Source of the DNA: Epiperipatus broadwayi
Taxonomy: Eukaryota; Onychophora; Udeonychophora; Euonychophora; Peripatidae
Reading direction: 5' to 3'
Length of the DNA stretch: 64,000 bases
Assembly: GCA_028023455.1 (NCBI GenBank)
Contig: JAQFVV010006312.1
Location: forward strand, 126,001 to 190,000
Below, piece by piece: positions 49,376-59,799 of this stretch. Under the pieces are notes generated by a model. The model did no database searches and had not been told where the DNA came from. It saw only the letters and a program-made list of their open reading frames with translations. Within the stretch, counting starts at the first letter, position 1. Each line of letters opens with the position of its first letter. A program made the translations under genes and the position numbers.

Positions 49376-49847
49376 ATTAATTCAGACATTTGTTGCAGAC
49401 ATATATACATTTTCTAAACATATATGATATTTATTAATCTTTGTCATTTAATAAGCTTTATTATTGTCACTGAAAAAGCAAATTTAGTGCTATTGCGATT
49501 GACATACCATTACCATTGTACACTCTTCTATCATAAAATATCAATCTGGAGAAGTATCAGTTATACCACTTCATAAATAGAGCTACTAATATAATAAATT
49601 AGAAGTTTTTAATATGACATTAATAGGAACAGATGTTTGATTTGATTATCATCAATAATCTTAAGCATCAAATCACTTTTTGTGTCTGTTAGTTTTTGAA
49701 AGTTGAACGTTTATGTTACATAAATTATATCTAATGTGTGATTGGCTATCAGAAAATGACTTATTGATCTTAAAATTTTATAATAAATAAGTAAACTGTT
49801 CTCCAATAGATGTCTTGTATCCACACTATCTCCTATTATATATATAT

Positions 49848-52414
49848 TGTAATGGTAAGAAAAGTAGAGCTGCTTTAACCTAACCTAGAGATGCAGATGG
49901 AAGGGGTTCGAACCTCATCTACTCCTCTAGATTGCTACTAAGTGACTTACTCCCCAAACCTCACTAGAATTTAATCTTAATGTATGCCTGGTAGTCAGGG
50001 AGAGAAGAGACCACGAAAAGGAATTTTTACATATATAATGATCAGATGTACATACATATGTCACAAAAGAAAACAATACTAAGTGGTTTTATTTATAGTG
50101 AATGAAAGATAACAGAAACTTTTATTATTGACATTAAAATAATTCACACAATGCTTTATTAATAGTGTCACAGGCTATTTTCACTGCAACTGGATAGACA
50201 TATATGAAAGATCCATTGATCGTAATGATAAGAACAGACAAAATTTTTACATTATGTTCTTCTTTAAAATATTCCAGCCAATGGAAGTGTTACGTAAAAG
50301 AAATCAAGAGAGAGAGAGACATGATTCATTAACTCTGTGGTTGGAGAACAGAAATAAATAGGTGGTCAAACTCAACTAAACACTTTGGACAGGTTTAAAT
50401 CACAGCCCTACTTATGATTTAAGAAGAATGATAAAGTGACCCCAGTGAGAATTTCCAGCCATAATTGAAACATTTCTATGAAATTTTGAGAAAGATTTCC
50501 TAATAAATATAAATATACAAGACCATGCACAAAGGCGATAGCATATAGTGGGCTGTGAGGCTCGAGACATAACAGTTACCAAGAGGTTAACACCAGACCA
50601 GATAGCTCTCCGTCTCTAAACTAGGTTAGAGAGAAAAATGGAACCCGTTTGCTAAATGCGTGACCCGGATTCAGGATCGGAGTTTTTGTTGCTTATGTCC
50701 AGTTACGTACATTGAAAGGACTGAAATCGACATGAGATCCAGAACAATTTATTTGTTTTTCAGAAGGTCCGAATGTAGGTACGTTAACCTAAGCAAACTT
50801 GGAAAAAGAAGCACTGTAATATATGCTGAGCGACCCAGTAGATCACCGGAGGCACAATGCCATATAAATACGGTCAACGACCTTTAAATTTAAAAAGAAC
50901 CCTCTGCAAAATATAAATATATTAGGAAAGCTCAACTATCACTGAAAATCTGCAGAAAAATAGTAACTTTACTTTTATAAAATTCAGATCACTAAAATAA
51001 GAGGGCAGATATTTTATTGATTTAGTTGAAGTTTAACCAACACACCCCAGAATCAATGCTATTTAATAATTTTTAATACATATTGTCAAAATGTACTCTC
51101 TCTTATTACTAAAATATAAATGCGAACGTTTTATTTCATGCTCTTTAAAATATAAATGCGAACGTAACCCTTCATTGACTAAAATATACAAGCATTTGAT
51201 AAGGATCTTTCTTTTATATATATATAAACAAATCAAAATTAAAGTTTGGAAAGTTTTATAATAGAATATTTAGCAATTTAAATCTTGATTTTAAAATAGA
51301 GTTTTGCACTTTCTATGATTTGCTTCCTTTTCTTTTTAAATAAATATTTATATAAAATAAATAACTTAATTACAGGAGTATAATGGCGGAAAGTTAAACG
51401 AAGCATTTTTCAATTAAATTAATAAGAATTATCGCCACCATTATATGTAATAACCCTACCACCCATTAAAGTATTTTTTAAAAAAAGAAAGCAATTAATG
51501 AAATATAATTTCACAAGACTCGAATACATAGATTAAAAAAAAACATATATATATAGAAAAGCATAAATATAGATTGAATTTGCAAATTACAAAGATATTT
51601 TAATAATTTATGGGAACGTTACCGGTAACTAGATGGGTGGGTCAAAATGAGTTCATTTGATGTTTCTCTGCAGGTCTTCTCGGTTTTTCAAATTTGTTTT
51701 TCCATGTTTTTGAGGGCAGATTTTCACGGATACAGGGCAGATACTTTAGTTCTCTGGCTGGCTTACATGATTACAACTCCTGCATCAGGAACAGCTCAGG
51801 AGAGCGAAGGCAAAGAAGTTACCCCTGCATTTTTGCAGAGCAACACATTTCTGGATTCTTTTATTTATATGCTGAAAAAATAGAGTGCAGCTTGAAGTAA
51901 GTTCAGCAAGCAAGAGTTTGCTATATTGTCCAATATTTCAGCAAAATTTCTTCCAACAAAATTCTTAAGATTTCTCTCTGACCTTCAGCACAGGTTACCA
52001 GCAAGCATAATACCAAGAACAAAAGACAAGTTCTTTATTTATACCCTTCTTCCATTATGTTTTTAATCTGCTAATTAGTAGCGAATCATGCCTGTTGTTT
52101 CAAATTTTTCCTGTTATCTATTTTTATCTAATTCAGAAAAATGTTTTACTAATTAAATTCCTTTTCCCAATGGATTCTGTTTAATTAAGAAAATTTATCT
52201 TATCGAATTCTTCCAACATATATTTTAAAAATAGTTGCAAATATAATTTTAACTTTCTATATTTTATTTTATTAAATCTTTTCTCTTTAACACAATTCCT
52301 TCTTTAATTTAGGCAACTATTTGAGAAAATGATAAATTTAGTTTGAAAAAGAAACATACATTCACTGTGGTTGGACTTAGAGTCTTAGATAGTCCACAGT
52401 GAATGGTGAAGCCA
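49848..52414 (-). repeat. 3' LTR (2,567 bp)
   Basis: It contains a GC-richer patch (about 50550-50890) and a short imperfect inverted repeat near its U3 tip (CATTCACTGTGG / CCACAGTGAATG at 52362-52404). An open plus-strand frame at 50660-50887 is preserved in the other LTR simply because the copies are young. I see no support for it being a gene. Confidence 0.85.
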
Positions 52415-52415
52415 G

Positions 52416-52446
<31 letters not shown>

Positions 52447-52456
52447 AATATATACT

Positions 52457-52502
<46 letters not shown>
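52415..52502. repeat. Compound (TA)n tracts next to the 3' LTR
   Basis: Two TA tracts (52426-52446, 52461-52502) are separated by AAATATATACTGGCA. They occupy the place where a polypurine tract would be expected, and none is visible. Confidence 0.9.
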
Positions 52503-52508
<6 letters not shown>

Positions 52509-52940
52509 GCTTCATATTCCTAGAACCCATTAAAAAAAAACAAATAAAAAAAAATGACTAAAGCTACGGTTTTGCAGAGAGAAGCAGAGTGATCCAGAAA
52601 GAGCACTCCTATTATACAGAATATTAGTGTATTTACATGAAATAATACTGATATGTGCAGTTTATAAAAACAAACTGAAAGTTTATAATAATACTGATAA
52701 ATAGATTATATTAATAAAAAAAAAACTGAAAGTTTATCATAATACTGATATATAAATTATATATACGAGAGAAGTATATAATAATATTAATTAATATATT
52801 ATAACAATGCCAATATTTACAAAACATACACACAAAAAAAAACTGAAAGCCTATAATATGATTTCATTGTCCATATGATGTGTCCTGGTCATACCTTGGG
52901 GATCTTGTAAAAAAATTTACTTTTGAATGGAGCACTCTAT

Positions 52941-53327
52941 TTAAACTATTTTTTTTTCAATGGACTTTCCTCTCTGGGCCTTGTTATTAGCTCTCTGAGC
53001 TGTGTCCACTTTATTACCATGTCTTCTATCAATTCTTTTGCTAGAAGTCAAGTTGAAAATCCTTATTAATGGTGCTTTGTTCTTTAGCTGTTTCCCTCTT
53101 ATGTGTTCTGATGATGAAACTGTCTCATGGTTAAATCCCTTGGTCAGTGATTTTGGTATGGGTAAATGTGGTTTCAAACCTAGAACTGTGCTGCCATTTG
53201 ATAAAGTAGTTTGTTTTGCCTGACCTGTCATGGTGCGTTTTGGAAATATCTCGTGATCATTAAATTGATGAGTAAAATACTTGAAGGCAAGGTGAGGTAT
53301 GCTCTGTCCTACTATCTCTAATTCCAT
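52941..53327 (-). pseudogene. Basic C-terminal reading frame after protease (pol tail?)
   Basis: A 128-codon open stretch, hydrophilic and basic (SSKRIDRRHGNK, RANNKAQRGKS). No RT, RNase H or integrase motif. It lies downstream of the protease in another frame. The likeliest reading is the tail of a former pol polyprotein joined to the protease by an internal deletion, but an accessory protein cannot be excluded. No membrane segment, so not env-like. Confidence 0.45.
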
Positions 53328-53406
53328 CTGGCTTTTTGTTTCATTTTCTGTTCATTCAAGATTAGTTGGTTCCTGTATGCAGCTTATATTGGTTGTCTCT
53401 TGGGTT

Positions 53407-53964
53407 TTACATTTGTGAAAATCTAACGTTGTTGTAAAATGTAAACTTACTTTCCCTATAGTTTATTCCTGAGTCATGTCTTTCTGAGAAGTCCGACCCT
53501 AACAGTACATCATAAATCAAACCTGGAATTATCTGAAATATATGATTTACATTTGTTGCTCCTATCGTAATATCCAGTCCCAAACGATGTGTTCCTATGT
53601 TGGCTTTTTCTCCATTTGCTAATATAGCATAAGATTTTCTTAGTGAGATCAGTAGTGCATGAGTTCCTACTGTTGCATCCCACCATTCTTTTGACACCAG
53701 TGACACTTGACTGCCAGTGTCTATTAAAGCTGTAATTGGGACATCTTCTAACAGTGCCTTAATTGTAGGGCACTCTGAGAGTGGTGGTCTGTGATCATCT
53801 TCCAGTTCGCACATAAATGCTGATGCCACTCTTTCATTTCCCTCAATAATTTCTTCTGTTTCATCCTGGAGTTCTACCTGGGGTATATAAATTATAGGAT
53901 TCATATTTTTCTGGAATTGCTGTGTGTTTTGATCATCATCATAGCAGTTCCTGACAACCACCAT
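53407..53964 (-). CDS. Retropepsin-type aspartic protease
   Basis: Single-domain retroviral-type protease: the catalytic LIDTGSQVSLVS is at about residues 81-92, and the LLGSDFSE segment near residue 155 corresponds to the second conserved G-D/N motif. About 60 acidic residues precede the domain. It would process the Gag precursor. It starts directly after gag in the same frame: only one TAG (plus 53965-53967) separates the two, followed at once by ATG. It ends at a TAA, where RT would normally follow. The active-site triad is intact, unlike the DLG of the element at 46 kb. Confidence 0.85.
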   Translation of the reverse strand: MVVVRNCYDDDQNTQQFQKNMNPIIYIPQVELQDETEEIIEGNERVASAFMCELEDDHRPPLSECPTIKALLEDVPITALIDTGSQVSLVSKEWWDATVGTHALLISLRKSYAILANGEKANIGTHRLGLDITIGATNVNHIFQIIPGLIYDVLLGSDFSERHDSGINYRESKFTFYNNVRFSQM

Positions 53965-54759
53965 CTATATTTTGGGTGTGTCAATTCTTTTTCCTTTGTC
54001 TGCATGCTCTTTATTTAGGTTGCCAAAATCTATAGCAGTTAGTAAGTCTACCATCTCATCAATCCCACAGTTGCAGCAGCCCAGCATCAATTGTTGTATG
54101 TGGAAAGGCATATTGTACCTTATTGTCCAAATAATCTGCCCCTCCGATAAGTGGAAAGCAGTCAATGATTTTAACAAAGACACTTGCCGCAATAAAAACT
54201 GGGTGTGAGTTTCTCCCTTTGAAGTGCAGTACTTTTCTTGAGATATACAGTGCATTATTCTATCTTGCCTCTCTTCACTCCAAAAACTTTTAAGTAAGGC
54301 AATGTGGTAATCTGCAAATGTTACTGGTTTGTTACTTATACAGTCCCACCAATTTTGGGCAGATCCATGTAAATGATTATCTGCAACTGATAACTTTTCA
54401 GCTTCTCTGAGTTCCTGGAACATGAACAGCTCTTGTAAAATTTGCAAGTGTGCCATGGGGTTTTCTCCTGTGTCACCCCGAAAAGTTTTGATGTGGATAA
54501 ATCTTGCCACCATTGGGTTGTCTGTTCTTTCCATGACCTTTATGCTTTCTTTAATTTCACATTGGAGATTCTCATTTCTTGACTGATTCTCTTGTGTCGT
54601 TTTTGCTTCATTGTTTCTCTCTTCTTTCATCCTGTTGATTTCTGCTCTATATTGTCTACATTCTTCTTTACATTCTTCTACTTTTTGTAACATAGTTTCC
54701 ATCAATTTCCATACCCATTGTGGTTCCGGTGATTCTATGTCTCCTTCTGGACTATACAT
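53965..54759 (-). CDS. Gag-like capsid protein of the LTR element
   Basis: I start the protein at the ATG at 54759 (MYSPEGDIESPEP); the open frame continues upstream but reads as leader. After about 15 residues there is a charged coiled-coil-like stretch (KVEECKEECRQYRAEINRMK). A Gypsy-type capsid core follows: FIHIKTFRGDTGENPMAHL, then WWDCIS, and the SFWSEERQDRI..L region. No CCHC zinc knuckle is visible. The product would assemble particles that package element RNA. It ends at a TAG followed in frame by protease. Family identity rests on the capsid-core pattern. Confidence 0.75.
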   Translation of the reverse strand: MYSPEGDIESPEPQWVWKLMETMLQKVEECKEECRQYRAEINRMKEERNNEAKTTQENQSRNENLQCEIKESIKVMERTDNPMVARFIHIKTFRGDTGENPMAHLQILQELFMFQELREAEKLSVADNHLHGSAQNWWDCISNKPVTFADYHIALLKSFWSEERQDRIMHCISQEKYCTSKGETHTQFLLRQVSLLKSLTAFHLSEGQIIWTIRYNMPFHIQQLMLGCCNCGIDEMVDLLTAIDFGNLNKEHADKGKRIDTPKI

Positions 54760-55404
54760 ATTTTCTAGAGAAATACGAATAGCTAAAAAAATATATAAGA
54801 ATAAAAAATTTTTGTTTGCTGTTGTTTTTAGTCTTTGTACTAATACTATCCTTAAAATTTGTCTTATTTGTCTAATTTTACTTTTCAAAAATTTGCTTCA
54901 CTCTCCCAACCATTCCTGCAACAGTCGTCCCTTTTTTTTAACATGCCAGCTTTCTATCTATCTCTTATCCTATGCATAGTTCCTGCCCTATCCATGTTTA
55001 TTTACTTATTTACTACCCTGTTCTGTGTGTTATATATGTGACTATAACTATGTGTATTTCATATACACTTCAATAAAATATGATTACTACTGCCGGGGGA
55101 AGGGTAAAAAAAATTCTACTTGAGCCCATCTTTTCTCTGCTCCTTGTTTGATCACTCTGTCTCCCTTCCTAGCAAAAGAAAGAAAAATACATTAATATCT
55201 GATTTGGTTTTAATTTTCAGCCGAACTGATTGATTTCACATCTTGTAAGCTGTACTACTGATAGCAAACACAGAAAGTGCAAAAAATATATATATAAACT
55301 TCTGTCATTCACTATATTTATTTTCAAAAAACACACAAAAAAAAATTTATTCTGATCATGAAATTCCTATTATTATATCTCAGGGTCTATCTCTAAACAG
55401 TAAG

Positions 55405-55440
55405 GCCATACTTGGGACACCAGATTATACAAAAAAAAAC
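55405..55440 (-). promoter_or_regulatory. Candidate primer-binding site region
   Basis: Just inside the 5' LTR, the minus strand has a T9-containing spacer and then TGGTGTCCCAAG. TGG is the usual start of a site complementary to a tRNA 3' end. The 17-base gap from the LTR is longer than usual, so this is tentative. Confidence 0.35.
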
Positions 55441-56751
55441 TGTAATGGTAAGAAAAGTGGAGCTACTTTAACCTAACCTAGAGATGCAGATGGAAGGGGT
55501 TTGAACCTCATCTACTCCTCTAGATTGCTACTAAGCAACTTACTCCCCAAACCTCACTAGAATTTAATCTTAATGTATGCCCGGTGGTCAGGGAGAGAAG
55601 AGACCACGAAAAGGAATTTTTACATATATAATGAATGAAAGATAACAGAAACTTTTATTATTGACATTAAAATAATTCACACAATGCTTTATTAATAGTG
55701 TCGCAGGCTATTTTCACTGCAACTGGATAGACATATATGAAAGATCCATTGATCGTAATGATAAGAACAGACAAAATTTTTACGTTATAATTTCTTCTTT
55801 AAAATATTCCAGCCAATGGAAGTGTTACGTAAAAGAAATCAAGAGAGAGAGAGAGACATGATTCATTAACTCTGTGGTTGGAGAACAGAAATAAATAGGT
55901 GGTCAAACTCAACTAAACACTTTGGACAGGTTTAAATCACAGCCCTACTTATGATTTAAGAAGAATGATAAAGTGACCCCAGCGAGAATTTCCAGCCATA
56001 ATTGAAACATTTCTATGAGATTTTGAGAAAGATTTTCTAATAAATATAAATATACAAGACCATGCACAAAGGCGATAGCATATAGTGGGCTGTGAGGCTC
56101 GAGACATAACAGTTACCAAGAGGTTAACACCAGACCAGATAGCTCTCCATCTCTAAACTAGGTTAGAGAGAAAAATGGAATCCGTTTGCTAAACATGTGA
56201 CCCAGATTCAGGATCGGAGTTTTTGTTGCTTATGTCCAGTTACGTACATTGAAAGGACTGAAATCGACATGAGATCCAGAACAATTTATTTGTTTTTCAG
56301 AAGGTCCGAAGGTAGGTATGTTAACCTAACCAAACTTGGCAAAAGAAGCACTGTAATATATGCTGAGCGACCCAGTAGATCACCGGAGGCACGATGCCAT
56401 ATAAATATGGTCAACGACCTTTAAATTTAAAAAGAAACCCTCTGCAAAATATAAATATATTAGGAAAGCTCAACTATCACTGAAAATCTGCAGAAAAATA
56501 GTAACTTTACCTTTTATAAAATTCAGATCACTAAAACAAGAGGGCGGATATTTTATTGATTTAGTTGAAGTTTAACCAACACACCCCAGAATCAATGCTA
56601 TTTAATAATTTTTAATACATATTATCAAAATGTACTCTCTCTTATTACTAAAATATAAATGCGAACGTTTTATTTCACGCTCTTTAAAATATAACTTAAA
56701 ATTTGTAACCCTTCATTGACTAAAATATACAGGCATTTGATAAGGATCTTT

Positions 56752-56788
<37 letters not shown>

Positions 56789-57951
56789 AAATCAAAATTA
56801 AAGTTTGGAAAGTTTTATAATAGAATATTTAGCAATTTAAATCTTGATTTTAAAATAGAGTTTTGCACTTTCTATGATTTGCTTCCTTTTCTTTCTAAAT
56901 AAATATTTATATAAAATAAATAACTTAATTATGGGAGTATAATGGCGGAAAGTTAAACGAAGCATTCTTCAATTAAATTAATAAGAATTATCGCCACCAT
57001 TATATGTAATAACCCTACCACCCATTAAAGTATTTAAAAAAAAAAAAAAGCAATTAATGAAATATAATTTCACAAGACTCGAATACATAGATTAAAAAAA
57101 AACATATATATATATAGAAAAGCATAAATATAGATTGAATTTGCAAATTACAAAGATATTTTAATAATTTATGGGAACGTTACCGGTAACTAGATGGGTG
57201 GGTCAAAATGAGTTCATTTGATGTTTCCCCGCAGGTCTTCTCGGTTCTTTAAATTTGTTTTTCCATGTTTTTGAGGGCAGATTTTCACAGATACAGGGCA
57301 GATACTTTAGTTCTCTGGCTGGCTTACATGATTACGACTCCTGCATCAGGAGCAGCTCAGGAGAACGAAGGCAAAGAAGTTACCCCTGCATTTTTGCAGA
57401 GCAACACATTTCTGGATTCTTTTATTTATATGCTGAAAGAATAGAGTGCAGCTTGAAGTAAGTACAGCAAGCAAGAGTTCGCTATATTGTCCAATCTTTC
57501 AGCAAAATTTCTTCCAACAAAATTCTTAAGATTTCTCTCTGACCTTCAGCACAGGTTACCAGCAAGCATAAGACCAAGAACAAAAGACAAGTTCTTTATT
57601 TATACCCTTTTTCCATTATGTTTTTAATCTCCTAATTAGTAGCGAATCATGCCCGTTGTTTCAAATTTTTCCTGTTATCTATTTTTATCTAATTCAGAAA
57701 AATGTTTTACTAATTAAATTCCTTTTCCCAATGGATTCTATTTAATTAAGAAAATTTATCTTATCGAATTCTTCCAACATATATTTTAAAAATAGTTGCA
57801 AATATAATTTTAACTTTCTATATTTTATTTTATTAAATCTTTAATTTAGGCAACTATTTGAGAAAACGATAAATTTAGTTTGAAAAAGAAACATACATTC
57901 ACTGTGGTTGGACTTAGGGTCTTAGTTAGTCCACAGTGAATGGTGAAGCCA
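55441..57951 (-). repeat. 5' LTR (2,511 bp)
   Basis: Direct repeat of 49848-52414. It includes an internal TA tract (56755-56784) longer than that in the other copy. Its outer TG end lies directly against the 5'-truncated LINE. Confidence 0.85.
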
Positions 57952-57961
57952 GCATATATAT

Positions 57962-59746
57962 ATAATTGAATATCTCGAATTTTGTAAAATAGTACGGAAA
58001 AGAGTTGAAAATGATATAAGAAAGTATAACTGTGAAATAGCAAGGAAAGCTGTAGAAGAAAATAAAAGTCTCAAGAATGTTAAACAACATTTTGGTATTG
58101 GTAGGAAATTTATATCTGCAATAAGAAAAAAAGATGGAATTATTACTAAAAAGAGAGATGATATCATGAAATTGGTAGAAGATTTTTATCAAGAATTATA
58201 TAGTAATAAAGAACAAGTATCTCCTATATCTATTACATCTTCCGAATTGCCCAGAATTTTAAATGAAGAAGTGAGACATGCAATTAAATGTATGAAGAAA
58301 GGAAAGGCTCCATGAAATGATGGAATTATAATTGATATATTAAAAGAAGGAGGTGAAGAAATAGAAACAATTTTAGCAAAGTTATATACCAAATGTCTAA
58401 ATGATAAAGATGTACCGGAAGATTGGAAGAATGCAGTAATAATATTAATATTTAAAAAAGGTGATAAAGAAGATATTAGAAATTACAGACTTATCAGCCT
58501 TTTATCAGTTTTATATAAAAATTTTACCAAGATAATTACAACTCGTCTACAGAGAACTTTGGATTTCCACCAACCAAGAAAACAAGCTGGATTTAAAAGT
58601 GGTTTTAGTACAATAGATCATATCCAGGTATTGAGAGAAGTCATAGAAAGGACAAATGAATATGAGTTGTCATTATGTTTTGGATTTGTAGATTATGAAA
58701 AGGCATTCGATTCTATACACATTTCTTCAGTGATTAAAGCATTGGATCATCAAGGTATAGATCCAGGATATTGTCACATTTTAAAGAATATTTATAAAAA
58801 TGCAACAGCAACAATTAGATTACAAAGTGATACTGGAAAAATCAACATTGAGAAAGGTGTAAGGCAAGGTGACTCCATATCTCCAAAACTTTTTACAGCA
58901 GTGCTGCAAGAAGTATTTTGTGGATTAAAATGGGAAACTAAAGGAATGAAAGTAAATGGAGAGTATTTAAGTCATTTATATTTTGCAGATGATGTAGTTG
59001 TTTTTGCAAATAATGCTTCAGAACTGCAGGAAATGTTGCAGGAGTTAGCAGATGAAAGTAGAAAAGTAGGACTAAAGATAAATGTTAAAAAGACTAAAGT
59101 AATGTTTAATCGATTTGCTCAAAATATGAAAATAAAGATTGATTATGAAGAATTAGAAGAAGTTAACAGTTACAAATACCTAGGTCAGATTATTAATACA
59201 GATGGAAACATAATGGAGGAAATTAATCATAGAATTAAACTTGGTTGGGGTGCTTTTGGTAGAAATAACTTGATACTAAAAGGAAATATGCCTGTGTGTT
59301 TGAAAAGAATGGTTTTTGACAAATGTGTTTTACCAGTTCTTACTTATGAATCTGAGACTTGGACACTTAATAGAAGAGCAATACAGAGACTTCAGACCAC
59401 TCAAAGGAGTATGAAGAGATGTATGTTGGGAGTAACAAGAAGAGATCGAAAACGCAATGTATGGGTAAGACAACAAACAGGTGTTACTGACCTTATTGAA
59501 AAAATTAAAAGATTGAAATGGAGTTGGGCTGGACATATTGCTAGAAGAAATGATAATAGATGGACAATTGAAATTTTAAATTGGATTCCAAGAGATTGTA
59601 AAAGACCGAGAAAGAGAACACATGTGAGATGGATGGATGAAATAAGAAAATGTGCAGGGGTGTTGTGGAAAAGAGAAGCTAAAGATCGGAGAAGATGGAT
59701 TAAACTTGGAGAGACCTTCATCCTGCAGTGGATTGATAATGGTTGA
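57962..59746 (+). pseudogene. LINE reverse transcriptase, 5'-truncated, one internal stop
   Basis: One plus-strand frame stays open from the LTR border to the TGA at 59744-59746, interrupted only by a TGA at 58313-58315, where a KAPGNDGI-type motif would have Gly. RT motifs are all present: NYRLISLLSVLYKNF, KQAGFKSGFSTIDHI, GFVDYEKAFDSI (motif A), KGVRQGDSISPKLF (B), YFADDVVVFAN (C, catalytic), KKTKVM (D) and YKYLGQII (E). A C-terminal AGHIARR..RW region and RWMDEIRKC follow. The N-terminal endonuclease is missing. The overall pattern is that of RTE-like non-LTR elements, but subfamily needs a tree. The decayed copy at 7.2-8.0 kb is a relative. Confidence 0.9.
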
Positions 59747-59766
59747 TGATGATGATGATGATGATA
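59743..59766 (+). repeat. (GAT)n 3' tail of the LINE
   Basis: The coding end passes directly into TGATGATGATGATGATGATG. Short tandem tails of this type instead of poly(A) are typical of RTE-like elements. The older copy ends with a similar GATGAGGATACTAATGAT. Confidence 0.75.
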
Positions 59767-59799
59767 TATATGCACAGATTCAATATAAATATATATGCA

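Larger units (their letters stand above)
49848..57951 (-). mobile_element. LTR retrotransposon with 2.5-kb LTRs and gag-protease only
   Basis: Long direct repeats at 49848-52414 and 55441-57951 start TGGCTTCACC and end CTTACCATTACA on the minus strand, i.e. TG..CA. The 3.0-kb interior carries gag and an aspartic protease on the minus strand. It then has a short basic reading frame, but no RT, RNase H or integrase. LTR copies are about 96-97 percent identical by eye, apart from a 65-70-bp segment (about 50037-50108) present only in the left copy and different lengths of TA repeats. This is a non-autonomous derivative of a Ty3/Gypsy-like element (LARD-like in architecture). Confidence 0.85.

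Noticed and set aside
49890-49920. tRNA-like B box GGTTCGAACC in the long LTR
   Set aside because: No matching A box at the right distance and no tRNA fold; it probably occurs by chance within the LTR end.
50660-50887. 75-codon frame conserved between the two long LTRs (also 56197-56424)
   Set aside because: The conservation is explained by the recent common origin of the two LTRs, and the frame lies on the strand opposite to the element's genes.
53002-53223. Plus-strand 73-codon frame
   Set aside because: Antisense of the basic minus-strand frame in the LTR element.
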